DNA of 23,419 nt from SW-9-67-25 sp964471665 (GTDB lineage: Archaea > Halobacteriota > Halobacteria > Halobacteriales > Haloarculaceae). Below, one piece after another: positions 13,709 through 21,828 of the stretch. Where the stretch lies: the NCBI GenBank assembly GCA_964471665.1, contig CAYYHG010000025.1:1-23419 (forward strand), in the 5' to 3' direction. A model generated the notes under the pieces. It saw nothing but the letters and a program-made list of their open reading frames with translations, made no database searches and had not been told where the DNA came from. Positions within the stretch are counted from its first letter, which is position 1. The number at the start of each line of letters is the position of its first letter. Made by a program: the position numbers and the translations under genes.

Positions 13709-15130
13709 ATGCTCTCGAACCGGCCGTGTCCGGGGACGACGACGCTTCTGGCCGCGGCCGCGATCGGTGTCTACGTCCTCGTCGTCGCCGGAGCGACGGC
13801 CGCCGTGGCCGACGCCGCCCGGGCCTGTTCGAGCTGGCCGGGCTGTGGCAGTTCGCCCCTCGATATCGGCGTCGCCGTCGCGCTCGTCCACCGTGGCCTG
13901 GCACTCGCAGTCGGCCTGCTCGTGCTCGTCGCCGCCCTCGCGGCCGTCCGGACCGGGACCGACCGGCGCGTGACGGCGGCGGTCCTAGCTGCGCTCGTGC
14001 TGTACCCGATCCAGGTCGGCGTGGGCGCGCTCGTCGCCGTCAGCGGCGCCGCGGCGCCGTTTCCCGGCGTCCACCTGCTCGTCGGCGCGAGCATCTTCGG
14101 TGCCCTGGTGCTCGCACTCGCCTGGCGTCTCGAGGTCGAGACCGGGACCGACGACGACGCGCTCGCGGCCGTCGAACCCGTCCGGTCGGTCGAGCCGGTG
14201 GACCCCGACCCGACACCGGCCACGAACGAGGCCCTGGAGACGCCACTCGCCGACCGACCGCTCCGGCAGTTGAAAGCGCGGGCGCTGGCCTACGTCCGGC
14301 TGACCAAACCCCGGCTGATGTGGTTGCTCTGCCTGGTCGCCGCCGCGGCGATGGCGCTCGCCGGCGGCCCCGGCCTGTCGGTTGGGACGGTCGTCCTGAC
14401 GCTGGCCGGCGGTGTTCTCGCGATCGGCGCCAGCGGCACGTTCAACCACGTCCTGGAGCGGGACCGCGACCGGAAGATGCAACGAACCAGCGACCGTCCG
14501 GTCGCGACACACCGGATTCCCAAGTCCCGCGCGAGCGCCTTCGGCTTCGGGCTCGCCGCGCTGTCGCTGGCCGTGTTCCTCCAGGTCAACCCACTCACTG
14601 CGGTCCTCGGGCTGACGGCCATCGTCTTCTACAGCGTCGTCTACACGCTCGTGTTGAAGCCCCACACCGTCCAGAACACGGTCATCGGCGGAGCTGCGGG
14701 ATCGCTGCCGGCGCTCATCGGGTGGGCTGCAGTCACGGGCCGGGTCGGGCTGCCCGGCCTCGCGCTCGCGGCGCTCATCTTCGTCTGGACGCCGGCCCAC
14801 TTCTACAACCTCGCGCTGGCCTACAAGGAAGACTACGCCCGCGGCGGCTTCCCGATGATGCCCGTCGTGCGCGGCGAGACGACCACGCGAAAGCACATCC
14901 TCCTGTGGCTTGGCGTGACGCTCGCGGCCGCGTCGGCGCTGATCGGCCTGACCGACCTCGGGTGGCTCGCCGCCAGCGCGACGGTGCTTCTGGGCGGGGT
15001 CTTCCTGTGGGCGGTCGTCCGCCTCCACCGCGAACAGACCGAGCAGGCCGCGTTCCGCGCCTTCCACGCCTCCAACGCCTACCTCGGTACCGTGCTGGTG
15101 GCTGTCGTCGTAGACGCCCTCGCGGTGTGA
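13709..15130 (+). CDS. ctaB: Heme A synthase-like/heme O synthase (CtaA-CtaB) fusion
   Basis: The protein has 473 residues. Residues 1-140 form four helices resembling half-size CtaA (heme A synthase): His61 (LVHRGLAL) and His122 (GVHLLVG) can bind heme, and the outer pair Cys40/Cys46 is in ACSSWPGC. A polar linker of about 145-190 follows. Residues 190-473 are CtaB (protoheme IX farnesyltransferase), with RLTKPRLMWL, the prenyl-diphosphate motif NHVLERDRDRKMQRTSDRP (from Asn246) and the second site YKEDYARGGFPMMP. One protein may thus both farnesylate heme B and oxidise heme O for terminal oxidases. This fusion is known in haloarchaea. ATG 13709 is about 25 bases after a TATA-like box, so the mRNA is probably leaderless. 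Confidence 0.92.
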   Translation: MLSNRPCPGTTTLLAAAAIGVYVLVVAGATAAVADAARACSSWPGCGSSPLDIGVAVALVHRGLALAVGLLVLVAALAAVRTGTDRRVTAAVLAALVLYPIQVGVGALVAVSGAAAPFPGVHLLVGASIFGALVLALAWRLEVETGTDDDALAAVEPVRSVEPVDPDPTPATNEALETPLADRPLRQLKARALAYVRLTKPRLMWLLCLVAAAAMALAGGPGLSVGTVVLTLAGGVLAIGASGTFNHVLERDRDRKMQRTSDRPVATHRIPKSRASAFGFGLAALSLAVFLQVNPLTAVLGLTAIVFYSVVYTLVLKPHTVQNTVIGGAAGSLPALIGWAAVTGRVGLPGLALAALIFVWTPAHFYNLALAYKEDYARGGFPMMPVVRGETTTRKHILLWLGVTLAAASALIGLTDLGWLAASATVLLGGVFLWAVVRLHREQTEQAAFRAFHASNAYLGTVLVAVVVDALAV

Positions 15131-15142
15131 CCGGTCGAGGGA

Positions 15143-16678
15143 TCACTCCCTGCGGGTGTCGTAGACTACCTCGCCGTCGACGACGGTTGCCGCCACGGCG
15201 ATGTCGGCAATCTCGTCGTCGGGCACCTCCCACGGCGACTCGTCGAGGACGACGAAGTCCGCACACTTGCCCGGCTCGACGGTCCCCATGCGGTCCTCGT
15301 CGAATCCCGCGTGGGCGGCCCCGGTCGTGTACGCGCGGAGAGCCTCGGTCACGGAGAGCCGCTGTCCGGGATCGGGTGCCGTAACGACTTGCTGGACGCC
15401 GAAAAGCGGATCAAGCGGCATGCAGTCGCTGCCGAAGGCGAGGCGGGCACCGGCTTCCTGAAGCGCGCCAAAGCGGTTCGAATCGCGGCGCCGCTCGACG
15501 CCGAGGCGACTGTCGTAGAGGCCACCCTCGCGGGCCCACTTCAGGAAGTTCGGCTGTGCCGAGACGACGACGCCGGATTCGCCCAGCCGCTCTGTCAGGT
15601 CGTCGGTCAACACCTCCGCGTGTTCGATCCGGTGGCGCCCGCCCGCCGTCTCCGCCAGTGCGTCCAGCGCGACCGAGATGGCCTCGTCGCCGATCGCGTG
15701 CAACGCGACCTGGAGTCCGGCGCTGTCTGCCCGCTCGACCAGGGTCGCGAGGTCCGCGGGACTCTCCAGGAGGACACCACGGTCGCCGCCACCGTCCGCG
15801 TAGGGAGCCGAGAGTCGGGCGGTACGGCCGCCGATACTCCCGTCGGTGTAGGTCTTGATCGCGCCGACGCGGACCCGGTCGCCCCCGCTGTTCGTTCGCA
15901 GCCCCGTCTCGATGACGGCGTCGAGGTGATCGGCCCAGTAGTTGAGACGCACACGCAGGGGCAACTCCCGGGCTGCGTCGAGATCGCGGTACACACCCGG
16001 TGCAGCCGACCGGCGGATCATGTCGTGGACCGCAGTGACGCCGCGGGCGTTCGCGTGATCGGCGGCGGCGACCAGATACTCCCGCACGACCGACGGTCCT
16101 GCGCTGGTGGCCTCGTAGATGACGTCTACGGCACCCTCCACGAGAGCGCCCGTCGGGTCCCCGTCGTCGGTGTGGACGTCGTCGGCAGGCATTCCCTCGC
16201 GGTGGCGCTCCAGTACGACGCTGTTGACCGAGACGACGTGCATGTCCTCCCGGAAGGCTGCGACGGGGCGGTCGGTGCTGACCCCGTCGAGGTCCCCGCG
16301 GGTGAGGTAGTCGCCGCCCCACTGGCTCTCGTCGTAGCCGTAGCCGAGGATCCAGTCGTCGGTCCGGTGGCCCGTGTCGGCCGCCCGCAGGCGGTCGAGA
16401 CACGCCTCGGGCGAACCGGCGTCGGTGAGGTCGGCCTCCAGCAGGCGCCGACCCACGAACTCCATGTGGGTGTGGGCGTCGACGAACCCCGGCAGGAGGT
16501 GTCGCCCGCCCAGATCGACCTCCTCCGTTTCGACGCCCGTCAGGAAGCCGATCTCGTAGGCCGTGTCGACGCTGACGACCCGGCCGTCGCGGACGGCAAC
16601 CGCCTCCTCGGTCTCGTCGCGCCCGTCCAGCGGATGGACGACAGCGTTCGTGAACACGCGGTCCGCGGCCTCTGTCAT
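15143..16678 (-). CDS. YtcJ-type metal-dependent amidohydrolase
   Basis: This 511-residue protein has a beta-sandwich start (MTEAADRVFTNAVVHPLDGRDETEEAVAVRDGRVVSV) and the metal motif GFVDAHTHMEFVGRRL (about 65-80). The barrel contains AIKTYTDGSIGGRTA, with a possible bridging lysine, ALHAIGDEA, RIEHAEV and FGSDCMPLDP. The end returns to the sandwich domain (GKCADFVVLDESPWEV...ATVVDGEVVYDTR). These are the amidohydrolase 3 (YtcJ) features. The substrate is unknown; members hydrolyse N-acyl or formamide-type compounds. The start is set by the ATG at 16678, with a TATA-like GGTTAAC about 27 bases upstream. It diverges from hmgA and ends 12 bases from the ctaB stop. Confidence 0.9.
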   Translation of the reverse strand: MTEAADRVFTNAVVHPLDGRDETEEAVAVRDGRVVSVDTAYEIGFLTGVETEEVDLGGRHLLPGFVDAHTHMEFVGRRLLEADLTDAGSPEACLDRLRAADTGHRTDDWILGYGYDESQWGGDYLTRGDLDGVSTDRPVAAFREDMHVVSVNSVVLERHREGMPADDVHTDDGDPTGALVEGAVDVIYEATSAGPSVVREYLVAAADHANARGVTAVHDMIRRSAAPGVYRDLDAARELPLRVRLNYWADHLDAVIETGLRTNSGGDRVRVGAIKTYTDGSIGGRTARLSAPYADGGGDRGVLLESPADLATLVERADSAGLQVALHAIGDEAISVALDALAETAGGRHRIEHAEVLTDDLTERLGESGVVVSAQPNFLKWAREGGLYDSRLGVERRRDSNRFGALQEAGARLAFGSDCMPLDPLFGVQQVVTAPDPGQRLSVTEALRAYTTGAAHAGFDEDRMGTVEPGKCADFVVLDESPWEVPDDEIADIAVAATVVDGEVVYDTRRE

Positions 16679-16878
16679 GGCAGAGTCGGGGACCGCGAGG
16701 GCGTTAACCGTTTGGGTCGCAGTCCGGCCGCGGCGGTTCCGGCGTCTCGGAGACGAGCGTGGTCTCGGAACTGCGCTCCCGGCCGCGAGGGCTGGTCGTC
16801 GCGTCGGGGAGGCCATCTGGGTCGTTCCCCCCCGGGTGGTCCGGAGGGCTTAGGGTGGTCGGGAGCGAGGATGCGTGC

Positions 16879-18114
16879 ATGACGGAGACGGAGCCAGCGG
16901 ATCTGGCGGCGCGGGTACGCGACGGCGACCTGCGCCTCTACGAACTCGAAGACCACGCCGACGCGGCGACCGCGGCAGCGGCCCGGCGACACCTCCTCGG
17001 GAGCGAGGCCGGCGCCGACCTCGGTACGATTGGCGCGTACGCCTTCGACCCGGCCGACGCCGAGGCGAACATCGAGAACATGCTCGGGGCCGCCCAGGTG
17101 CCGATGGGCGTCGCCGGCCCGGTGTCGATCGAGGGTGGTGCCGCAAACGGCGAGTTCTACCTGCCGATGGCGACCACCGAGGGCGCGCTGGTCGCCAGCG
17201 TCAACCGCGGTCTCTCGGCGATCCGCGCCGCCGGCGGTGCGACCGCCCGCGTCACCGATTCGGGGATGACTCGCGCGCCGGTCTTCCGCGTGAACGGCGT
17301 TGCACAGGCCCAGGAAGTCGTCGAATGGGTCGCCGACCACGCCGGCGACCTCCGGGAGGCGGCCGAGTCGACCACCAGTCACGGCCAACTGCTGGACGTC
17401 GACCCGTACGTCGTCGGTGACTCGGTCTTCCTGCGCTTCGTCTACGACACCAAGGACGCGATGGGGATGAACATGGCCACCATCGCAACGGGCGAGGCCG
17501 CCGACGTCGTCGAGACCGAGACACCCGCCGAACTCGTGGCGCTGTCGGGCAATCTCTGTAGTGACAAGAAACCCGCTGCCATCAACGCGGTCGAGGGCCG
17601 GGGCCGGACGGTCTCCGCGGACGTCCTCCTCCCCCGGGAGTACGTCGAAGGGACGCTCAAGACCACCCCCGAGGCGATGGTCGAGGGCAACACCCGCAAG
17701 AACCTCGTCGGGAGCGCCAAAGCCGCGTCGCTGGGATTCAACGCCCACGCCGCCAACACCGTCGCCGCCGTCTTCCTCGCCACCGGTCAGGACACCGCCC
17801 AGGTCGTCGAGAGTGCCAACGCCATCACGACCATGGAGGTACGCGAGGGAGACGAGGAGTCTGACGGGGGCCTCTATGCCAGCCTCTCGCTCGCGTCGCT
17901 GGAGGTCGGGACCGTCGGCGGCGGGACTGGACTCCCCACACAGTCGGAGGCGCTGGACGTCCTGGGACTCGGCGGCAGCGGCGACCCGCCGGGCGCGAAC
18001 GCGGACGCCCTCGCGGAGGTCATCGCCGTCGGGGCGCTCGCGGGCGAACTCTCCCTTGTCGCGGCCTTCACTGCCCGCCACCTCTCCTCGGCCCACGAGG
18101 AACTCGGCCGGTAG
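16879..18114 (+). CDS. hmgA: Hydroxymethylglutaryl-CoA reductase (NADPH)
   Basis: This 411-residue class I HMG-CoA reductase makes mevalonate for isoprenoid membrane lipids. It lacks any membrane anchor, as expected in archaea. Catalytic residues are Glu101 in ATTEGALVAS, Lys230/231 in CSDKKPAAIN, Asp193 in TKDAMGMNMA and His406 near the end (SSAHEELGR). The substrate motif ENMLGAAQVPMGVAGP (about 67-82) and the NADPH-binding DAMGMNM are clear. This is the target of the statins used as haloarchaeal selection. ATG 16879 fits the family N-terminus, with a weak TATA-like GGCTTAGGG about 27 bases before. It converges with the 285-residue gene, 36 bases apart. Confidence 0.97.
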   Translation: MTETEPADLAARVRDGDLRLYELEDHADAATAAAARRHLLGSEAGADLGTIGAYAFDPADAEANIENMLGAAQVPMGVAGPVSIEGGAANGEFYLPMATTEGALVASVNRGLSAIRAAGGATARVTDSGMTRAPVFRVNGVAQAQEVVEWVADHAGDLREAAESTTSHGQLLDVDPYVVGDSVFLRFVYDTKDAMGMNMATIATGEAADVVETETPAELVALSGNLCSDKKPAAINAVEGRGRTVSADVLLPREYVEGTLKTTPEAMVEGNTRKNLVGSAKAASLGFNAHAANTVAAVFLATGQDTAQVVESANAITTMEVREGDEESDGGLYASLSLASLEVGTVGGGTGLPTQSEALDVLGLGGSGDPPGANADALAEVIAVGALAGELSLVAAFTARHLSSAHEELGR

Positions 18115-18150
18115 TGCGGTCGAAACGGTAACTCGGTACAGCAATCAGTC

Positions 18151-19008
18151 TCACTCGTCCGATTTCATCTGCCGGATTTCGCGGACCGTCTCTTCGAGTT
18201 TTGCCCGTGCCTCCGACGGGTCCACGTCGTCCGGTAGCCGGCCCTCGGTTGCACGTTCCTCGTCGGCCGGACCCGTCTCGCGAGTCCGACCGCTGCGGGT
18301 GTCCACCGTCGACGGGTCAGTCTCCGTGAAAATCGTCATCCCCTTCTGTTCTGCTTTCTTCCGGGCTTCCGGTTTGAGTTCGTCGATGGTTGTCCCGGCG
18401 GCAATCGTGTCCGCGTTCGGCCCCAGCAGTTCGTTCATCTCCTCCCAGGAGAGAGCGACGTATCTCCCGCTATCGATCATCCGCGCCAGCGACGGGAGAC
18501 CGTGAAGCGAGTGACAGGCGGTATCCCCGGCCGTGGTTCTCGGTTCCTTGCGGTTGGCCAGTGTCTCGGCCAGGAGCACCGCGGCCTGGACTTCGCGGCC
18601 GCCGTACACAGGTTGGTCGGTGAAGCCGTTCACGCTCACGTGTTTCCGGTTGCCGTTCCAGTCCGCACCGTCCATGATCCGGGTCTGGACGTCGTAGGTG
18701 AACGGAGTCATCGACGGACTGTCCACCTCGAGCGTGCGCTGCACTTTGTTCTGACACGCCCACACAGTGTCGTCACCGGCCCACAGCCGTGTCCGTTCGA
18801 GGACGACGATCTGTCCGGCGTCCCCGACGTAGGCCCGCAGTTCGCACTCGGCCCCTGCCGGCCGGCTCGCGGTCGTCTCCCGGTCGAGTATCCTGTCTCC
18901 GCCGAACGAGTAGTCACACGTCGCGAAGATGGTTTCCGGAAGCACCGTCTCGATGTGTTTCGTCACCCGGCGGTTGTACACCTCGCCCCGGCCCGGTTTT
19001 CGTCCCAT
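18151..19008 (-). CDS. Conserved-looking protein of unknown function (285 aa)
   Basis: No family is recognised. The composition is soluble, with no membrane segment. The middle (about 95-170) is the most structured-looking: MTPFTYDVQTRIMDGADWNGNRKHVSVNGFTDQPVYGGREVQAAVLLAETLANRK, then a stretch with Cys and His (GDTACHSLHGLPSL). Cysteines also occur at about 31, 54 and 84. From about residue 210 the chain is charged and probably disordered or helical (KPEARKKAEQKG; the final third ends ARAKLEETVREIRQMKSDE, a likely coiled coil). GC-rich codon use indicates a real gene. An open reading frame with no start codon, in the same direction, lies just upstream (19042-19206). It converges with hmgA. 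Confidence 0.7.
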   Translation of the reverse strand: MGRKPGRGEVYNRRVTKHIETVLPETIFATCDYSFGGDRILDRETTASRPAGAECELRAYVGDAGQIVVLERTRLWAGDDTVWACQNKVQRTLEVDSPSMTPFTYDVQTRIMDGADWNGNRKHVSVNGFTDQPVYGGREVQAAVLLAETLANRKEPRTTAGDTACHSLHGLPSLARMIDSGRYVALSWEEMNELLGPNADTIAAGTTIDELKPEARKKAEQKGMTIFTETDPSTVDTRSGRTRETGPADEERATEGRLPDDVDPSEARAKLEETVREIRQMKSDE

Positions 19009-19041
19009 TGCCGGCGGTACGGTCTCTCCCGGTAAATCACT

Positions 19042-19206
19042 TTACCAGTCCCGCCGGTACTGCTTGACAGTACGAACGCCGTCGCCGCGTTCTACGATGG
19101 GGTCTCCGGTTCTGTATTCGGTGTCCTTCGGGTCGACCGTGAGTTCGAGACTGTACCCGCGTGTCCCGGTCGAAACGATCGAAAGCCCGGGAGCCTGCCC
19201 CGACGC
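19042..19206 (-). pseudogene. Open frame without a start codon, probable gene remnant
   Basis: Reverse-strand codons from 19206 to the TAA at 19042-19044 form a 54-residue frame that contains no ATG, GTG or TTG. A TAA in frame (19207-19209) closes its upstream side. The protein is haloarchaeal in composition, and its last 35 residues look coherent (LELTVDPKDTEYRTGDPIVE, then RGDGVRTVKQYRRDW). It may be the tail of a gene truncated by rearrangement or overrun by the HalX promoter, or it may use an unusual start. Chance cannot be excluded in GC-rich DNA. Confidence 0.35.
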
Positions 19207-19215
19207 TTATATATT
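19206..19215 (+). promoter_or_regulatory. TATA box of the HalX gene
   Basis: CTTATATATT is a strong archaeal TATA box, centred about 31 bases before the ATG at 19242. This predicts a leader of only a few bases. Confidence 0.75.
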
Positions 19216-19241
19216 CTGGCTATTGTGAGTCTAGGCAAGGG

Positions 19242-19829
19242 ATGGCCGAGAACAAAAACGCTGAAGTGTTGATCGTCGACGACGAAATCGACCTGGTGAA
19301 GTCGTACCAGGCATTCCTCGAAGGACAGTACTCCGTTCACACAGCGACCGACGGGACGGAAGCTCTCGAGAAACTGGACGAGACCACGGACGTGATGTTA
19401 CTGGACCGGCGGATGCCAGGACTCACAGGTGACGAGGTTCTCGAAGAGGTCCGCGCCAGTGAGGTCGATTGTCGGGTCGTCATGGTCACCGCTGTCGACC
19501 CCGACACGGACCTCCTGGGGATGGATTTCGACGAGTACCTGGTCAAGCCGGTCACCGGTGACGACCTTCGGGAAGCGGTCAATCGGATGCTGGCGCGGGA
19601 TCGGATGGAACAGCAGATCCAGGAGATGTTTGCACTGGCGTCGAAACTCGCGACGCTCGAACTGAAACTCGATATCGAACAACAGGAACGAAGCGAGGAA
19701 CATCAAAAACTCCTCGAGGAGTTCTACCAGCTCCGCGACGAAGTCGAGTTCTCTGATCTCGACGACGAGTACTACTCGGCGGCGACGATAGAGAAACTCC
19801 AGTCGCTCCTCGAGGCGAACCGACCGTGA
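19242..19829 (+). CDS. Response regulator with HalX domain
   Basis: This 195-residue protein has a receiver domain at about 1-115: acidic pair Asp13/Asp14 in VLIVDDEID, phospho-acceptor Asp55 in VMLLDRRMPG, Thr83 in MVTAVDPD and Lys102 in YLVKPVT. It is followed by a HalX domain (about 120-190), a helical, probably coiled-coil region (MFALASKLATLELKLDIEQQERSEEHQKLLEEFYQLRDEV) ending SAATIEKLQSLL. HalX proteins are almost confined to haloarchaea and have no known DNA-binding module, so signalling is likely through protein contacts. No histidine kinase is adjacent; it is an orphan regulator. The TATA box at 19206-19215 sets the start. Confidence 0.93.
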   Translation: MAENKNAEVLIVDDEIDLVKSYQAFLEGQYSVHTATDGTEALEKLDETTDVMLLDRRMPGLTGDEVLEEVRASEVDCRVVMVTAVDPDTDLLGMDFDEYLVKPVTGDDLREAVNRMLARDRMEQQIQEMFALASKLATLELKLDIEQQERSEEHQKLLEEFYQLRDEVEFSDLDDEYYSAATIEKLQSLLEANRP

Positions 19830-20042
19830 GAGCGAACCAGCGAACCCACCCGCCTGCTGTCCGTGGTCGGTGTTTCGCGCACAACGACCGGCGTCGGCGT
19901 CCGGACGGCGACTCGACCCACAGCGCGGCGCACCGCACCCTGCCGGTCTGTCTCGCTTGTGACCGGCAGTATGAATGATACCCGGGCACGGCACAGCCGG
20001 CAGTCCACGAGAGTTTTACAGCAGGGGTTCCTCGAGACGAGT

Positions 20043-20408
20043 ATGGCTGCGGATATCACGTCACTGTCGCTGTCGGATCGAGTCGTGGTGCTCTGCCTGG
20101 CAGACCTCGAACTGCACGAGTCGCTCCCCACACACACGGGAGAAATCGTCAGGGAGACCAGGGAGTGTCTCGAGACAGTCGACGCGGACACGATCGGGAA
20201 ACCCTCGGAAGCGGAGATAAAGCGTGCACTCAATCGTCTCGAGGCCGACGGCGTCGTCGAGATGGTCGACACCGGCGAGCGGTCCCCGACAGGGAAGGGG
20301 CGGCCGGCCTACGCGCTGGCAGTCGGGACCGACACGATCCTCGAGGCGCTCGCCGGAGACGAGGACGTCCGGGCGCTCGCCGAACGCGTCGTCGACAGGA
20401 CCCAGTAG
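20043..20408 (+). CDS. Winged-helix-like protein, probable transcriptional regulator
   Basis: This 121-residue protein reads SLSLSDRVVVLCLADLELHESLPTHTGEIVRETRECL, a helical start, then PSEAEIKRALNRLEADGVVEMV, a recognition-helix-like segment followed by a wing (DTGERSPTGKGRPAYALAVG). The tail is short and helical (TILEALAGDEDVRALAERV). This matches the arrangement of MarR/PadR-like or haloarchaeal HTH families, but I cannot assign one. The frame begins upstream at 19863 in non-coding-like DNA. ATG 20043 is preferred, with a possible TATA-like AGTTTTAC about 30 bases before. It follows HalX by 213 bases in the same direction, in a gap where no gene is seen. Confidence 0.7.
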   Translation: MAADITSLSLSDRVVVLCLADLELHESLPTHTGEIVRETRECLETVDADTIGKPSEAEIKRALNRLEADGVVEMVDTGERSPTGKGRPAYALAVGTDTILEALAGDEDVRALAERVVDRTQ

Positions 20409-20461
20409 GCGGTCGGTACCGCCGGCTGTGTGCTGGTCGACGGGGAAAGCTTCAATGGCGG

Positions 20462-20483
20462 GCCGGACGTTCTCCCGTCCGGC
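20462..20483 (+). promoter_or_regulatory. 8-base hairpin upstream of the HIT gene
   Basis: GCCGGACG (20462-20469) and CGTCCGGC (20476-20483) pair perfectly with loop TTCTCC. It ends 12 bases before the HIT start codon. It could be an operator overlapping the transcription start, or a hairpin in a short leader. Confidence 0.4.
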
Positions 20484-20495
20484 GTGGTGAGACAC

Positions 20496-20918
20496 ATGGA
20501 CGAGTGCATCTTCTGTCAGATCGTCGCCGGCGAAATTCCCAGCCACACCGTCTACGAGAACGAGCACGCGCACGCGTTTCTCGACGTGAACCCCCTCGCG
20601 CGCGGGCACACGGTCGTGATTCCGACGGACCACTACGGGCGCCTCGGCGAGTTGCCCGACGACGCCGCGGGTGGACTCTTCGAGGCCATCAACGACCTCA
20701 CCCCCGCTATCGAGGCAGCCGTCGACGCGCCCGCGTCCACGGTCGCGTTCAACAACGGGGAGGAGGCGGGCCAGGAGGTTCCGCACGCACACTGTCACGT
20801 GATCCCCCGGTTCGCCGGCGACGGCGCCGGTGCGGTCCACTCGCTGTTTGGCGGCACCGAAGACCCCGCCGACGGGGAGATGAGCGATCTCGCCGACGCG
20901 ATTCGCGCCGAGCGATAG
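20496..20918 (+). CDS. HIT-family nucleotide-binding hydrolase
   Basis: The protein has 140 residues. The histidine-triad motif is HAHCHVIPRF (His97, His99, His101; His99 is the presumed nucleophile). The N-terminal CIFCQIVAGEIPS supplies a zinc site (Cys4, Cys7) completed by a histidine near 46. FLDVNPLARGHTVVIPTDHY is the family core. HIT enzymes cleave nucleoside phosphoramidates or diadenosine polyphosphates; the exact substrate here is unknown. ATG 20496 gives the normal HIT N-terminus. It is a single-gene unit, with its own hairpin upstream, 87 bases after the winged-helix gene. Confidence 0.92.
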   Translation: MDECIFCQIVAGEIPSHTVYENEHAHAFLDVNPLARGHTVVIPTDHYGRLGELPDDAAGGLFEAINDLTPAIEAAVDAPASTVAFNNGEEAGQEVPHAHCHVIPRFAGDGAGAVHSLFGGTEDPADGEMSDLADAIRAER

Positions 20919-21007
20919 GGCTGTGCGTGTCCCCGGTCGCGCGATCGCCGTCGCCCGGCCGCGTGTCCCGTACTGTACCTAGGTTTTTCAGAGGATGGGG
21001 TCCAACG

Positions 21008-21754
21008 ATGGGTATGGCGACACAGACCCTCGCGCTGGTGGGCGCGGCAGGCGGCGCGGGCACCACCCGGCTCGCCGTAGAGTGTGGGGCGACGCTCGCA
21101 AGATCCGGACGGAACATCGCAGTTGTCGACGCCGCGTTCGCGACGCAGGGCCTGGCTGACTACGTGGGGGGACGGGTCGGGACCGACGTGACGGCCATGC
21201 TCACGGACGAGGCGGACCTCGAGGCGGTGCTGTGTGACTGTCCCCTCGACGCGCCTGGCCGACTCGCGCTCGCGCCGGTCCGTGCCCCTTTCGAACGGCT
21301 CGCTCGCGCGAAGACGGCCAGGGCGGCCGAGCGGTTCGGGAAACACGTCGCGGCGGCGGGACTGTCCCGTGACACTGTTATCGTCGATACACCGCCGGTA
21401 GCGGCAAACCAGTCAGTCGCCGCGGTCGAGGCGGCCGACCGGGTGGCGGTCGTCACGCCGGATACGCCCCGGGGCGCCGACGCGTTCGCACGGACCCGTG
21501 GCCGCCTGGCCGACGTCGGAGTCGGCGTCGACGTCGTCGTGGCGAACTTCGCTGACGGTGACCCGGTCATCGAAGAGGCCGACGCCCGCGTCCCCGAGTC
21601 CGCGACAGCGGCGCCGAGTGCCTGTCCGACCTGCTGTCCGCCCGAAGAGACCTTCGCGCCCGCGGTGGCCGACGCCGTCGAGGCGGCCCTGGACACCTCT
21701 CTCGACCTGGAGTTCCCCGACGGCGGTCGGCTCGGCCGACTGTTCGACCGGTGA
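21008..21754 (+). CDS. ParA/MinD-like protein with degenerate P-loop
   Basis: This 248-residue protein is recognisably of the MinD/ParA fold: an opening strand and loop (TLALVGAAGGAGTTRLAVECGATLARSG), then VAVVDAAFATQGLADYVG, the Walker-B-like strand VIVDTPPVAANQSVAAVEAADRVAVVTPDTPRGADAF, and VVVANFADGD. The loop reads GAAGGAGTTR, so both lysines of the deviant Walker A motif (KGGxGKT) are missing. Nucleotide binding or hydrolysis may therefore be lost or changed. A cysteine cluster, CPTCCPP (about 224-230), precedes the tail and may bind metal. An ATG two codons later (21014) is an equal start candidate. No ParB-like or segregation partner is adjacent. Role unknown. Confidence 0.8.
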   Translation: MGMATQTLALVGAAGGAGTTRLAVECGATLARSGRNIAVVDAAFATQGLADYVGGRVGTDVTAMLTDEADLEAVLCDCPLDAPGRLALAPVRAPFERLARAKTARAAERFGKHVAAAGLSRDTVIVDTPPVAANQSVAAVEAADRVAVVTPDTPRGADAFARTRGRLADVGVGVDVVVANFADGDPVIEEADARVPESATAAPSACPTCCPPEETFAPAVADAVEAALDTSLDLEFPDGGRLGRLFDR

Positions 21755-21795
21755 CGCCCCCTGAAAATTGTAATTCGAAATCGAGTAAATACAAA

Positions 21796-21803
21796 ATATT
21801 ATG
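21796..21803 (+). promoter_or_regulatory. TATA region of the UspA gene
   Basis: AT-rich DNA from 21768 to 21805 ends with AATATTAT, about 29 bases before the ATG at 21829. This suggests a leaderless or nearly leaderless transcript. A second candidate, AAATAC, lies about 9 bases further upstream. Confidence 0.5.
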
Positions 21804-21828
21804 AACCATCGGCCGGCAAGCGGTACGT

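Noticed and set aside
19960..19971. TGACCGGCAGTA, identical to 6784-6795, as a further repeat copy
   Set aside because: Twelve bases without any extended match or paired arm is too little to call in GC-rich DNA.
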